A stretch of DNA of 5,150 nucleotides from Giesbergeria sp. (GTDB lineage: Bacteria > Pseudomonadota > Gammaproteobacteria > Burkholderiales > Burkholderiaceae_C): assembly GCA_017998735.1 (NCBI GenBank), contig JAGOCN010000158.1, forward strand, positions 1 to 5,150, in the 5' to 3' direction. Shown in pieces: positions 4,975-5,150 of this stretch; the stretch's first letter is position 1, and each line of letters begins with the position of its first letter. Position numbers and translations under genes: made by a program. The notes under the pieces are model-generated. The model was given only the letters and a program-made list of their open reading frames with translations. It was not told where the DNA came from and made no database searches.

Positions 4975-5150
<176 letters not shown>

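Overview
This GC-rich window has tightly packed genes, 4-nt stop/start overlaps and protein sequences typical of a betaproteobacterium, most likely family Comamonadaceae (Acidovorax/Comamonas/Hydrogenophaga-like). Two degenerate intergenic repeats resemble an element I associate with that family. No sequence search was run, so the taxonomic placement is inference.

Left part (1-2944, minus strand): one operon, read right to left. It begins with an exported thiol-type glutathione peroxidase (2944-2267). Next is an FAD-dependent amine-oxidase-like protein (2270-963), overlapping the peroxidase by an ATGA. Then comes a DUF1365 protein (966-160), again overlapping by an ATGA. After a 96-nt gap a further gene starts at 63 and runs off the left edge. 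The trio FAD oxidoreductase / DUF1365 / SAM-dependent cyclopropane- or furan-fatty-acid synthase is a familiar lipid-modifying gene set, so the truncated gene is probably that methyltransferase. Its 21 visible residues cannot prove this.

Centre (2945-4149): a 146-bp divergent promoter region with nested inverted repeats separates the operon from a plus-strand MerR-family regulator (3091-4149). The regulator has a C-terminal cobalamin-binding domain of the CarH/LitR type, with both B12 signatures visible (W-x9-E-H and E-x-H-x-x-G). CarH/LitR proteins are light sensors. The simplest reading is a light- or photo-oxidation-responsive module: a B12 photoreceptor-repressor controlling a divergent operon that modifies unsaturated membrane lipids and removes lipid peroxides.

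Right part (4150-5150): a 375-bp non-coding stretch holds two inverted copies of the degenerate repeat, a short tandem repeat and a terminator. It is followed by a minus-strand YkgJ-type cysteine-cluster protein (4851-4525), a UUCG-loop intrinsic terminator, and the 3' end of argF (ornithine carbamoyltransferase), which enters from the right edge. This end looks like ordinary housekeeping sequence unrelated to the light/lipid module.
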